Assembly (NCBI GenBank): GCA_024401355.1
Contig: JAKSLF010000012.1
Span: forward strand, 1-64,000
From: Bacteroidales bacterium
Lineage (GTDB): Bacteria; Bacteroidota; Bacteroidia; Bacteroidales; Marinilabiliaceae
Direction: 5' to 3'
Length of the DNA stretch: 64,000 nucleotides
The notes under the pieces were generated by a model that made no database searches, was not told where the DNA came from, and saw only the letters and a list, made by a program, of their open reading frames with translations. The position numbers and the translations under genes are program-made. The first letter of the stretch is position 1. The number at the start of each line of letters is the position of its first letter. Shown here piece by piece: positions 10,101-17,965 of the stretch.

Positions 10101-10281
10101 TCTCAATCTTGACAATGCACGACTCCGCAATTCTGTTTCTGATCTCAAGCGTTGTCTTGCTATCTATTTCGAGATTGAAAAGGTAATCGAACAGTTCGAC
10201 CGTGAAGAACTCTTCAACGAGTTGTCTGAGAAATATGACAACTCATTGGCTACAGCCGAAACGTTGTTCTCATGGAAGTGA
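7162..10281 (+). CDS. DUF2723 polytopic membrane protein (GT-C-like, CAZy GT117 type)
   Basis: 1039 residues. The N-terminus carries the family signature: TESSASFWDCGEFISTADKL then GHPPGAPFF. About a dozen membrane segments follow to residue ~620, with the conserved ERDYAYAGSFYAFAIWIG around 560. The C-terminal ~420 residues are soluble and include DNDTFPLWYAQEVEGIRTDV and NWERPMYYSV. DUF2723 is placed with GT-C glycosyltransferases (protein O-mannosyltransferase-like fold), so it probably transfers a sugar from a lipid carrier on the outer face of the inner membrane. The acceptor is not shown here. It has its own promoter and a strong terminator at 10302-10332, so it is a single-gene unit. 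Confidence 0.85.
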   Translation: MKQYRFLNRLVGWLVFAVSAVTYILTTESSASFWDCGEFISTADKLLVGHPPGAPFFMIVGRLFAILAPSVDLVAKSINIMSALASAFTILFLFWTITHLAKKIFIDGYEKNGEFEPWRIFAVMGAGVVGSLAYTFSDTFWFSAVEGEVYAMSSLFTAAVFWAILEWEDVADEPHSNRWIILIAYLMGLSIGVHLLNLLCIPAIVMVYYFKKYTITTRNTIYAFLLSCVLIVAILYGIIPGIVKLASYFELFFVNELGMGYNVGAVLYALILISAIVVGIWYTYVHGHKIWNTIITAVAVIVLGYSSFAMIVIRSTANPTMDQNSPEDVFALMGYLDREQYGDRPLFYGQHFNSTIDQEKSDFQAKPVYKQKNGKYEVVDYRPDYKYTDNMLFPRMYSRDDNHIEQYKAWTDFEGRPVLVYGRDGKAETITRPTFWENIKFFWSYQVNFMYWRYFMWNFSGRQNDIQSHGELIHGNWITGIPVIDNLMLGDQDLLPDTLKANKGHNKYFMLPFILGLAGLFFQLGRGKEGLQGFWIVMLLFFMTGLAIVIYLNQTPLQPRERDYAYAGSFYAFAIWIGLGVLSVVELFRNAKLPDGISAILASVLCLFFVPCVMAQQNWDDHDRSGCTIARDLAYNYLNSCDENAIIFTNGDNDTFPLWYAQEVEGIRTDVRVCNLSYLQTDWYCDQMKRKAYESDPLPISFTHDQYSGDRDVIYLIDTKRKDAIDLQKAIDFVKSDDIRTKQLPEYTSDRICYIPGKKFTLAVDSAAVVRNNVVSKENEDMIVSEMNINLQNKRLILKNELMVLDMLASSNWERPMYYSVTVGSENYVGLTNYFQLEGLAYKLAPIKHVGGGQGGVNTEKMYDNVMNKFRWGFYNKEGIYLDENKTRMASNLRHNLSRLATTLLEEADASEDQAVKSEKTKKAVAVLDKIQEELPDSIIPHNFFSLTLAQGYYLSNENEKGDNILRKFATDNWQELNFYLNLDNARLRNSVSDLKRCLAIYFEIEKVIEQFDREELFNELSEKYDNSLATAETLFSWK

Positions 10282-10301
10282 TTTTTGACTGATAATAATA
10301 G

Positions 10302-10332
10302 GGGAGACTCAACTATAAGAGTCTCCCTTTTT
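10302..10332 (+). terminator. Rho-independent terminator after the DUF2723 gene
   Basis: Perfect 9-bp stem GGGAGACTC (10302-10310) with GAGTCTCCC (10319-10327), 8-nt loop, then TTTTTGG. It lies where the upstream alternative TTG start of the next gene would be, which argues for the later ATG at 10339. Confidence 0.9.
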
Positions 10333-10338
10333 GGTTTA

Positions 10339-10983
10339 ATGGCAAGATTTATGAATTGGATAATTCAGCCCCCAGCTTTCGTCAGATGGATATTCCCTAA
10401 TTCTATCTGGCGACTTCCGCAACATAACGGCGAAAAGACTATTGCTCTTACTTTCGATGACGGACCTGTGCCCGAACAGACTCCGTGGGTCCTCGATTTG
10501 CTTGACCGTCACGGCATAAAGGCAACGTTTTTCTGTGTGGGCGATAATGTCCGTAAATATCCCGAAATTTTCGACGAAATAGTCCGAAGGGGGCATACTG
10601 TAGGCAATCATACGTTCAACCATCTCCAGCTCTTTAAGACGCCTTGGAAGATGTACTCCGATAATATTGATCTCTGCAGCCAGGTTGAAAAAGGACTCGC
10701 TACCTATTTTAGGGCACCGCATGGCCACATTACACCATGGAAGGCATATAATATAACACACGATAAGGGTTTCCGCAATATAGTCTTTTGGGATGTCATG
10801 CCTAAAGACTATGATAACAGGCTCAAGCCAGATGAGGTGTTCGCCAATGTTAGGAAATATGTCCGTAATGGCTCTATAATCGTATTCCACGATTCTATAA
10901 AGGCTGGAGATAGAATGAGGTTCGCTCTCGAAAGAACTATCGAGGAATATAAGGCCGAAGGGTATAGTTTTGTTGCACTTTGA
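10339..10983 (+). CDS. Polysaccharide deacetylase family protein (NodB domain)
   Basis: 214 residues from the ATG at 10339; an upstream in-frame TTG at 10285 is rejected because a terminator lies between. The NodB domain fills residues ~30-210: motif 1 ALTFDDGPVPEQT (the DD pair binds metal and is catalytic), IKATFFCVGDNV, motif 2 HTVGNHTFNH (HxxxH metal ligands), motif 3 YFRAPHGH, and VFHDSIKAG near the end. There is no clear cleavable signal, so it may be cytoplasmic or anchored by its hydrophobic N-terminus (WIIQPPAFVRWIF). Substrate is probably a peptidoglycan or other N-acetylated glycan. The stop codon is 8 bp before the EamA gene start, so the two are probably cotranscribed. Confidence 0.88.
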   Translation: MARFMNWIIQPPAFVRWIFPNSIWRLPQHNGEKTIALTFDDGPVPEQTPWVLDLLDRHGIKATFFCVGDNVRKYPEIFDEIVRRGHTVGNHTFNHLQLFKTPWKMYSDNIDLCSQVEKGLATYFRAPHGHITPWKAYNITHDKGFRNIVFWDVMPKDYDNRLKPDEVFANVRKYVRNGSIIVFHDSIKAGDRMRFALERTIEEYKAEGYSFVAL

Positions 10984-10991
10984 CTATTATA

Positions 10992-11858
10992 ATGTTGAAG
11001 CTAAGAGATTACATACCAGCTCTGCTGACCGCAATAGTGTGGGGTAGTACTTTCGTCGCATCTAAACATGTGATCGATGCTGGTGTCTCGCCTGTCGCTT
11101 TGATGACTATTCGTTTTATTGTGGCATACCTGTTGCTCCTCTTGTGGAATCACGAAAGAATGCACATCGAGTGGAATCTTACTGAACTTAAATTGTTGGC
11201 CTTAGGTCTATGCGGAGGTTCTTTCTATTTCCTTCTTGAATATATGGCTCTCAAGTATACGTCTGCTGTAAATGTCGGACTGATTTGTGCTACCGTTCCC
11301 GTCATCTCTACTGCTATCGACCTTCTTCTCAAATCAGAAAAACCACGACCGACTTTTATTGTTGGCTCTCTTATGGCTTTCTTTGGAGTTTTACTTTTGG
11401 TGACAGATGGTAAGTTATTGATAGACATATTTCCTCTAGGCGATGCTTTGGCTATCGGAAGCTCTATATTATGGGCTGTTTATACTGTCGTTCTTGGACG
11501 TATAGGCAAAGGTATGAAGGAGGTTGTCGTTGAGCGCCGTATGATGTTTTACTCTTTTGTCACTATTCTGCCTGTGGCTTTGCTGCTGGTCGAAAAGAGT
11601 GAACTTACTAAGGTGCTGATGACTACGGATGTTCTGTTGTCCACACTATATCTTAGTGCTGTGGCTTCAGCAGGATGCCTTTGGCTATGGAATGTCTCTA
11701 TCAATAGAATCGGTATTGTAAAGACTAACAATTTTCTCTATCTGCTGCCTGTCGTGTCACTCTTGGCTTCGGCTTGCCTTATGGATAATGAGGTGACGGC
11801 TACTACGGTTGGAGCATCACTTTTAATCCTATTGGGCATTGTTGTCGCCGATTTGTGA
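10992..11858 (+). CDS. EamA/DMT-family transporter
   Basis: 288 residues from ATG 10992, eight bases after the deacetylase stop. Ten hydrophobic segments are readable as two EamA repeats: the first begins ALLTAIVWGSTFVASKHVIDAG, the second around LGDALAIGSSILWAVYTVVLG. This is the ordinary 10-TM drug/metabolite transporter layout in the inner membrane. Substrate is unknown; amino acid or metabolite export is typical for the family. The window holds no gene that points to one substrate. Confidence 0.88.
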   Translation: MLKLRDYIPALLTAIVWGSTFVASKHVIDAGVSPVALMTIRFIVAYLLLLLWNHERMHIEWNLTELKLLALGLCGGSFYFLLEYMALKYTSAVNVGLICATVPVISTAIDLLLKSEKPRPTFIVGSLMAFFGVLLLVTDGKLLIDIFPLGDALAIGSSILWAVYTVVLGRIGKGMKEVVVERRMMFYSFVTILPVALLLVEKSELTKVLMTTDVLLSTLYLSAVASAGCLWLWNVSINRIGIVKTNNFLYLLPVVSLLASACLMDNEVTATTVGASLLILLGIVVADL

Positions 11859-11905
11859 CAAAGTGAAAAATGTGCTACATGTGGTCATGTTATTTCTTTT
11901 TTCTG

Positions 11906-11936
11906 TATCTTTGCTTTGTAAAGACAAAGGGGTGCC
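11906..11936 (+). promoter_or_regulatory. thiH promoter with a fragment of a TPP riboswitch
   Basis: TATCTTTG at 11906-11913 is a -7 element. Nine bases later comes GACAAAGGGGTGCC (11923-11936), identical over 14 bases to the start of the complete TPP riboswitch at 39943-39956, which also sits nine bases after its promoter box. The rest of the riboswitch (GGCTGAGA, ACCTGAT, the TAATGC region) cannot be found in the 100 bases before the thiH ATG. The element looks like a truncated riboswitch upstream of a thiamine gene. Confidence 0.6.
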
Positions 11937-12040
11937 TCTTGTTCTTTTGCCTTTCAATTTATATAATGTTTAACTGTGAATGTGGATGAGGTCTCTTGTA
12001 CTCCGTCATTTATCATTCGTTCATTCGTCTTTTTGAGAAA

Positions 12041-13171
12041 ATGTTTTCTGATGAATTAGCTAAAATTTCGTGGGATGATACTACGAAGTTTATCTATTCT
12101 CGCACAGAGAGTGATGTGCGTCGCGCCTTGGCAAAGGAACATCTTAATGTTGAGGATTTCATGGCTCTCATTTCACCAGCTGCCGAACCGTTTTTGGAAC
12201 AGATGGCTGCCTTGAGCAGAAAGTATACACTTGAACGCTTTGGCAAGACTATTTCAATGTTCATACCATTGTATATCACCAACTCTTGTACCAATTCTTG
12301 CGTCTATTGCGGTTTCCATGTGTCTAACCCAATGAAACGCACTATTCTTACTTACGAAGAAATAGAAAACGAATATAAGGCTATTAAGAAGCTTGGGCCT
12401 TTCGAGAATCTGCTTATCGTAACTGGCGAAAATCCTGCTAAGGCTAATGTCGATTATATTGGTAAGGCTCTCGATATCGCTAAGAACTATTTTGCTAATC
12501 TTAAGATCGAGGTGATGCCTCTTAAGTCCGAAGAATACAAGGAGTTGACCGAACATGGTATGAATGGCGTTATATGCTTCCAGGAGACATATAATAGGGC
12601 TAATTATAATATTTACCATCCTCGCGGTATGAAGTCTAATTTCGAATGGCGTGTCAATGGTTTCGACCGTATGGGACAGGCTGGCGTTCACTCTATTGGT
12701 ATGGGTGTTCTTGTCGGTCTCGAAGAATGGCGTACCGATATGACGATGATGGCTTACCATCTCCGTTACCTTCAGAAGAATTACTGGAAGACTAAGTATA
12801 GTGTCAATTTCCCTCGTATGAGGTCTTCCGAGAATGGAGGTTTCCAGCCTAATGTTATTATGAGTGATAAGGAACTCGCTCAACTTACTTTCGCTTTCAG
12901 AATCTTCGACCATGATGTTGATATTAGCTATTCAACTCGTGAACCTGCTTTCATCAGAGATAATATGGCTACTCTCGGTGTCACTACTATGAGCGCTGCT
13001 AGTAGGACTGAACCTGGTGGTTACTATTCATATCCTAAGACTTTGGAACAGTTCCACGTGAGCGACGAAAGAACTGTTGAGGAGGTTGTCGAGGCTCTTA
13101 AGTCTGTAGGACGCGAACCTGTGTTCAAGGATTGGGATATGACTTTCGACCATTGCGTCATGACAAGATAA
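12041..13171 (+). CDS. thiH: 2-iminoacetate synthase ThiH (thiamine thiazole branch)
   Basis: 376 residues from ATG 12041 (MFSDELAKISWDD matches the family start; an upstream in-frame TTG at 11996 is less likely). ThiH is a radical SAM enzyme that splits tyrosine to give dehydroglycine and p-cresol for thiazole synthesis with ThiG. The cluster-binding motif CTNSCVYCGF lies at ~83-92, followed by the BATS-type C-terminal region (VNFPRMRSSENGGFQPN, TTMSAASRTEPGGYYSYP). It is separated by 27 kb from thiG-thiC, whereas many Bacteroidales keep them together. Six bases separate its stop from the DUF6057 gene. Confidence 0.93.
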   Translation: MFSDELAKISWDDTTKFIYSRTESDVRRALAKEHLNVEDFMALISPAAEPFLEQMAALSRKYTLERFGKTISMFIPLYITNSCTNSCVYCGFHVSNPMKRTILTYEEIENEYKAIKKLGPFENLLIVTGENPAKANVDYIGKALDIAKNYFANLKIEVMPLKSEEYKELTEHGMNGVICFQETYNRANYNIYHPRGMKSNFEWRVNGFDRMGQAGVHSIGMGVLVGLEEWRTDMTMMAYHLRYLQKNYWKTKYSVNFPRMRSSENGGFQPNVIMSDKELAQLTFAFRIFDHDVDISYSTREPAFIRDNMATLGVTTMSAASRTEPGGYYSYPKTLEQFHVSDERTVEEVVEALKSVGREPVFKDWDMTFDHCVMTR

Positions 13172-13177
13172 TTATTT

Positions 13178-14635
13178 ATGAGTTCACGACAGAGATTGAT
13201 TGCTGTTACAGTCGCAATGGCGTTCTTTGCCGCTATTGTTGGTTACTTTCAGCTTTATAGGTTTTACGGTATTACTGCCGACAATCAATTTCTGCTCGAC
13301 TTTAATTGGGCGAAGGGACATCTGGCTTGTCCTGGTGGATTGACGCTGATTGTCTCTTCGTTTCTCACTCAGTTTTTCATATATCCCGTGACTGGCGTAA
13401 TTGTTAGTACGGTGATATATGGTGTCATTATTTTTCTGCTTACTTCGATTTTTGACAGACAGGCTCCAGGCTATCATCTCTATGGCTTGACTCTGCTGCC
13501 GGTGATTTTCCTTTTTTTGTCTGTCGAAAATGGTAACTATAGTTTTCATGGCCATCTGGCTTTGCTGGCTGCTGTCGTTGCGCTATGGTTATATTCCAGA
13601 TTTCATGCAAAGTTTAATGCTATCGGACGATTCTTTGTTGGACTGCTAGCAGGCGCTGTCTTGTATTGGGCAATCGGTTCTGCTGCTTTGGTTTTTGCTG
13701 GCGGAGTTTTTGTCTATGATATTTTGAATAGGAGGTTGCCTGTTGCCGGACTAGCGTCTTTTGTTGGCATTTTCATTATGGCATTTTGGGCTGTATCTGC
13801 TCATGCCGTGTTTGACTTCAAGGAGGCTCTGACTCCTTTGATGTATTACAATTGGCCCTCTTCTTTTTTCTTCCCCACTTATTCGTGGATATCTGTCTTG
13901 TTATGTATCATTATCGATAAGATTGCAAAGCTATATGTAAATAACGCAAAAACAGTTATATACATATCATCATTTATAGCTATTGTTGTTGTCGCTATAG
14001 GTGGTAATATGTTCCGCATGGTATATAACGGTAAGACTTATCTGCTTCGTCATGAAGGCTATCTTGCCGACAAGGAGGATTGGGACGGAATAATAGCTCT
14101 GCATAAAGGTGATAAACAACCTGTGTTCTTCGTTAGTTATCTGAATTTGGCTCTTGCTCAAAAGGGCGAACTCCTAAGTCGTATGTACCAGTATAATCAG
14201 ATGGATTTAAGAGAAAAACTCGGTTGGCACCCAACATCGAAGGAGGGTTTGCAGATAAAGGGTTGTGTTTATTATCACATGGGATACCTTGGTGCTGCCC
14301 GACAGGCTATTTTCGAGTATAATATGATTACACCAGGGTCTCACAATCCTGCTCAATTAGTTAAATTGGCCGAGATTAATCAGGCTATGGGCGCCGAAGC
14401 TGTGTCACAAAAATATTTGTATATGGCTCATAGGGCTCCATTATATGCTGATTTCACTATGAAGAAAAATAATACTCGAATGCCTGTTGAAAACCGTTTT
14501 CTTGGTATTGATGGTATGTTGTCTGATCTTGGCGATATTGTCAATGCTAACAATGACAACCATGTCGCAAAACAGTTTTATGAGGCTTATAGGAATATGT
14601 ATGACAAATTAAGGATGGAGGCTGATAATGAGTAG
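13178..14635 (+). CDS. DUF6057-type polytopic membrane protein
   Basis: 485 residues. Residues 1-285 contain about nine hydrophobic segments; residues ~290-485 are soluble and helical, with tetratricopeptide-like spacing (WDGIIALHKG, LNLALAQKGELLSRM, GCVYYHMGYLGAARQAIFEYN). The layout and the conserved NGNYSFHGHLALLA segment match proteins annotated DUF6057 in Bacteroidales, function unknown. It overlaps the next gene by 8 bp, so the two are translationally coupled and probably act together. The start lies 6 bp after thiH, but a metabolic link to thiamine is not implied. Confidence 0.7.
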   Translation: MSSRQRLIAVTVAMAFFAAIVGYFQLYRFYGITADNQFLLDFNWAKGHLACPGGLTLIVSSFLTQFFIYPVTGVIVSTVIYGVIIFLLTSIFDRQAPGYHLYGLTLLPVIFLFLSVENGNYSFHGHLALLAAVVALWLYSRFHAKFNAIGRFFVGLLAGAVLYWAIGSAALVFAGGVFVYDILNRRLPVAGLASFVGIFIMAFWAVSAHAVFDFKEALTPLMYYNWPSSFFFPTYSWISVLLCIIIDKIAKLYVNNAKTVIYISSFIAIVVVAIGGNMFRMVYNGKTYLLRHEGYLADKEDWDGIIALHKGDKQPVFFVSYLNLALAQKGELLSRMYQYNQMDLREKLGWHPTSKEGLQIKGCVYYHMGYLGAARQAIFEYNMITPGSHNPAQLVKLAEINQAMGAEAVSQKYLYMAHRAPLYADFTMKKNNTRMPVENRFLGIDGMLSDLGDIVNANNDNHVAKQFYEAYRNMYDKLRMEADNE

Positions 14636-16046
14636 ATTGGGGTTGTTCATATTGTTTGCGTTTCTTGTTTCTTCGTGTTCAAACAGCATAGAGTTAATAG
14701 GTGATATAGATTATTGTCCTTCCATCTACCCTGATTATAAAGAAGTAACTATTCCATCTAATATTGCCCCATTGAATTTTTGCGTGACGGATACTGCTTC
14801 TGATGTTCTTGTTATTTCGTCTGGCAATGAAAAACTTACCGTTTATGGAGAAGACAATTGCTATAATATCGACGAAGATGCATGGCATGATTTACTGAAT
14901 CATGCCGCTGGACAATCTCTCTCTCTGATGCTTTGCAAGAAGACTGATGAGGGATATATGTCCTATAAACCTTTTTCTATTAAGGTCGAAGATGACAAGT
15001 TAGATCCTGTTCTAACTTATCGTTTGATTCCTCCTGGATATGCTATATGGAACAGGATGGGTATTTATCAACGTAATCTTGAAAGTTTTAATGAATGGTG
15101 TATCTATGATAATAAGGATGCTCAAGGCAATTGTGTCAACTGCCATTCATTTTGTCAGGGCAATCCTGATAAGATGTTGTTCCATCTGCGCAAGAAACTT
15201 GCTGGCACCTATTTCGTCGTCGATGGTAAGGTGAAGAAGTTCGATACAGATATGCAGTCTCAGTTGTCTAATCCTGTTTATCCATATTGGCACCCTTCTG
15301 GTCGTTATGTGGCTTTTTCTACAAACAAGACTTTCCAGATGTTCCATAGTGCTGACCCTAATAGAATTGAGGTTGGCGATGATGCTTCTGATATTGTCAT
15401 CTATGATTTGCAGAACAATAAGGTCATAACTGCTTCAACTATCGCTAGTGATGCTTCTTTCGAGACGTTCCCTTCTTTTAGTGCCGATGGCAAAAGTCTT
15501 TATTACTGCTCAGCTAAGGCTGTGGATGAGGTCGAGCGACATTATAAAGATGTGAAATACAGTTTGTGTAGAGTCGATTTTGATGCTGATAATCTTACTA
15601 TAGGCGACAAGGTTGACACTTTATATAGTGCCCCTAAGGAAGGACGTAGTGCTACTTTCCCTCGTGTGTCACCCGACGGCAGATGGCTTATATATACTCT
15701 AAGCGATTATGGCAATTTTTCAATTTGGCACCATGATGCTGACCTGTATATGGTTGATCTCAAGACTGGCGTAACAAGGGATTTGTCTGAGGTCAATTCA
15801 CCAGATGTTGAAAGTTATCACTCATGGAGTAGTAATTCCAGATGGGTTGTCTTCAGTAGCCGCAGAGATGATGGCTTATATACCCGACCATATATATTTC
15901 ATGTCGATGCCGACGGTAATGCTACAAAACCGTTTATGTTGCCACAAAAAAATCCTAAGGATTACTATACTATGCTTGATGTGTCATATAATATCCCGGA
16001 ATTTACCCTTGGGAAGCACGATCGCTTGCCATTAGGATCAAGATAG
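14628..16046 (+). CDS. TolB-like beta-propeller lipoprotein with a CxxCH heme motif
   Basis: 472 residues. Lipoprotein signal ends FLVSSC (Cys17). Residues ~165-175 contain CVNCHSF, a single CxxCH (Cys169, Cys172, His173), the covalent heme c attachment motif. From ~210 on there are WD40-like/TolB propeller blades (YPYWHPSGRYVAFSTN, FPSFSADGKSLYYCS, FPRVSPDGRWLIYT, YHSWSSNSRWVVFSS). The gene overlaps the DUF6057 gene by 8 bp. A heme-carrying sensor or electron-transfer propeller at the membrane is possible, but one CxxCH could also be a metal or disulfide site. Met residues that might be the second axial ligand are present but not identifiable by reading alone. Confidence 0.72.
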   Translation: MSRLGLFILFAFLVSSCSNSIELIGDIDYCPSIYPDYKEVTIPSNIAPLNFCVTDTASDVLVISSGNEKLTVYGEDNCYNIDEDAWHDLLNHAAGQSLSLMLCKKTDEGYMSYKPFSIKVEDDKLDPVLTYRLIPPGYAIWNRMGIYQRNLESFNEWCIYDNKDAQGNCVNCHSFCQGNPDKMLFHLRKKLAGTYFVVDGKVKKFDTDMQSQLSNPVYPYWHPSGRYVAFSTNKTFQMFHSADPNRIEVGDDASDIVIYDLQNNKVITASTIASDASFETFPSFSADGKSLYYCSAKAVDEVERHYKDVKYSLCRVDFDADNLTIGDKVDTLYSAPKEGRSATFPRVSPDGRWLIYTLSDYGNFSIWHHDADLYMVDLKTGVTRDLSEVNSPDVESYHSWSSNSRWVVFSSRRDDGLYTRPYIFHVDADGNATKPFMLPQKNPKDYYTMLDVSYNIPEFTLGKHDRLPLGSR

Positions 16047-16047
16047 T

Positions 16048-16740
16048 TTAATGTTTTCTTGATTGTACAGATATCACTCCATTTGAACCTCGGGCACCGT
16101 ATATGTTAGAGTCTTTTATTATATCAACTGATTCAACTTGTTGAACAAAGATTCCATCCAGGCTTTCAACAGGCATACCATCTATTAGATATAATGGTGT
16201 TGGATCTCCATATACTGAGTCTATTCCTCGAATAGATACCATGGATTTCTGGCCTGGTACACTATTGCTGATAATCGACAAGTTAGGTACTCTCGATTGT
16301 AATGCTGCCATCAGAAATGTTTGGCCTGTACGTTCTAGTTCTTCGCGTGTAATGGTGTTGGTTGAACCCATGTGCTCCCTTCTCTTCACAAATCCATAGC
16401 CTATATATACAAGCTTTTCATCTGCTTCAGAAATAGCATTAAGCTGGTCACCAAGTTTTATTCTGACTCCTTTGTGTCCGTTCAGCGGAATTATATAATG
16501 CTCTTTTTTATATACTAGGTGAAGTGTGTCGTCATCGTTTACTTCGGTCAATCCAAATCGGCCTTTTTTGTCACTTACGGTATATATTTTTGGTGATTTG
16601 ATGTAAGCTTTGACTTTCCTTAATGGCTCTCCTGCCAAGTCTGTTACTATTCCATTTAATAATTTGTCATTGTTTTGTGCGGTGGTCGACATTGCTATCA
16701 TTAGCATAGATATTAATGCCATCTCTTTAATAGCTTTCAT
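16048..16740 (-). CDS. Stand-alone carboxypeptidase-like plus TonB plug protein (no barrel)
   Basis: 230 residues. Signal peptide to about residue 22 (ISMLMIAMSTTAQ), then a carboxypeptidase-regulatory-like domain (~28-95, LNGIVTDLAGEPLRKVKAYI), then a plug (~105-228) with a TonB-box-like LVYIGYGFVKR and the plug hallmarks VSIRGIDSVYGDPTPLYLID and NIYGARGSNGVISVQ. It stops exactly where a SusC barrel would begin, and nothing barrel-like follows, so this is a plug-only protein rather than a receptor. It is the last gene of a minus-strand group (DUF3737, aminotransferase, this) and converges with the propeller gene, one base apart. It may gate another receptor or be a relic; unknown. Confidence 0.8.
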   Translation of the reverse strand: MKAIKEMALISMLMIAMSTTAQNNDKLLNGIVTDLAGEPLRKVKAYIKSPKIYTVSDKKGRFGLTEVNDDDTLHLVYKKEHYIIPLNGHKGVRIKLGDQLNAISEADEKLVYIGYGFVKRREHMGSTNTITREELERTGQTFLMAALQSRVPNLSIISNSVPGQKSMVSIRGIDSVYGDPTPLYLIDGMPVESLDGIFVQQVESVDIIKDSNIYGARGSNGVISVQSRKH

Positions 16741-16752
16741 ATATGGTATATA

Positions 16753-17961
16753 TTAACAATTAGTTTTTATCCATTGTGCAATGCGTCGCAGTCCTTCTAT
16801 CAATGTTGCACGTTGTGTTGCTAGGTTTATGCGTATGTATCCCTCACCATCTTCTCCATAGTGTGTTCCAGCATTGGGCCATACATGTGCTTCACCGACA
16901 AGTCGCTCTTCGACGTCTTCAACTTTGATGTTTAGTGTCGAACATATCTTGCTGATGTCTACCCACATAAGGTATGTACCTTCAAGTATTGCAATAGGAC
17001 ATTGTGGCATATTGGCGTCTATAAATTCACATGCCGCAACGTAGTTGTCGTTTATATAGCCAAGAAGCCCATTGAGCCATGGTTCACTTTCGTTATATGC
17101 TGCAATTAACGATGTTACACCAAATGGGTTGACGTCACATACTTCGTTAATGTTTATGGCTTTGTCTATTCGTTTGAGAATCTCTGCATCTGTTGCAACA
17201 ATATTGGCTATCTGGAGTCCAGCCGTATTGAATGATTTGCTTGGCGATATACATATTGCTGCATTACGCTCAATCTCTTCACCAAGTGATCCGAATGGTG
17301 TGTACTGGTAACCTGGCATCATGAGCTCACAATGTATTTCGTCCGAAATGACGAAGACATTATGTTTCTTGCATATTTTAGCCATTTTCATCAGTTCATC
17401 ACGTGTCCATACTCGTCCTGCCGGATTGTGTGGATTGCATAGCAGAAATACCTTTACTTCATTGTCTGATGCTTTCTTTTCAAAATCCTCAAAGTCAATA
17501 TCGTATGTAAATCTATTTCCATCTATACTTCGCCTTACCAGCGGGTTTGCTTCCATCTTGCATCCGTTGTTTCTTATCGATGAGAAAAAGCAGTTATATA
17601 CTGGCGTCTGTACAAGAACTTTGTCGCCAGGTTTTGTCATCGCTTTTATTATTGCCGATATCGCTGGTACAACACCGCTGGTATATATGACGTCGTCACG
17701 TTTTATTGTCCAGCCATGTCGTCGCGAAAACCATTTTGACGTAGCATCATAATATTCGTCAGGCACTTTCACATAGCCAAATACACCATGTGCCACCCGT
17801 TTCTCTAGCGCTCTCTGTATCGCCGGAGCTACACAGAAATCCATGTCTGCTACCCATAATGGTATTACTTCGTCATCCGATGTCGAATCCCATTTGTATG
17901 AACCACTTTGGCGCCGTGATACAGGTCTGTCAAAATATGTGCTGTCAAATTTTTCGGCCAT
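16753..17961 (-). CDS. MalY/PatB-type PLP aminotransferase (C-S lyase)
   Basis: 402 residues, full length for fold-type I class I/II aminotransferases. The N-terminus FDRPVSRRQSGSYKWDS and VIPLWVADMDF are the MalY/PatB signature. NPHNPAGRVWTRDEL binds the cofactor region and SPSKSFNTAGLQIAN holds the PLP lysine; YIRINLATQR near the end contains the substrate carboxylate arginine. These enzymes usually cleave cystathionine or cysteine (beta-lyase); some are regulators in addition. It starts 4 bp after the DUF3737 stop and ends 12 bp before the plug-only gene. Confidence 0.9.
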   Translation of the reverse strand: MAEKFDSTYFDRPVSRRQSGSYKWDSTSDDEVIPLWVADMDFCVAPAIQRALEKRVAHGVFGYVKVPDEYYDATSKWFSRRHGWTIKRDDVIYTSGVVPAISAIIKAMTKPGDKVLVQTPVYNCFFSSIRNNGCKMEANPLVRRSIDGNRFTYDIDFEDFEKKASDNEVKVFLLCNPHNPAGRVWTRDELMKMAKICKKHNVFVISDEIHCELMMPGYQYTPFGSLGEEIERNAAICISPSKSFNTAGLQIANIVATDAEILKRIDKAININEVCDVNPFGVTSLIAAYNESEPWLNGLLGYINDNYVAACEFIDANMPQCPIAILEGTYLMWVDISKICSTLNIKVEDVEERLVGEAHVWPNAGTHYGEDGEGYIRINLATQRATLIEGLRRIAQWIKTNC

Positions 17962-17965
17962 ACTA

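Noticed and set aside
10285..10338. Upstream TTG start that would lengthen the deacetylase by 18 residues
   Set aside because: The extension runs through a perfect rho-independent terminator; the ATG at 10339 gives the normal protein.
11996..12040. TTG start adding 15 residues to ThiH
   Set aside because: The extra residues (MYSVIYHSFIRLFEK) do not resemble ThiH, while MFSDELAKISWDD at 12041 does.
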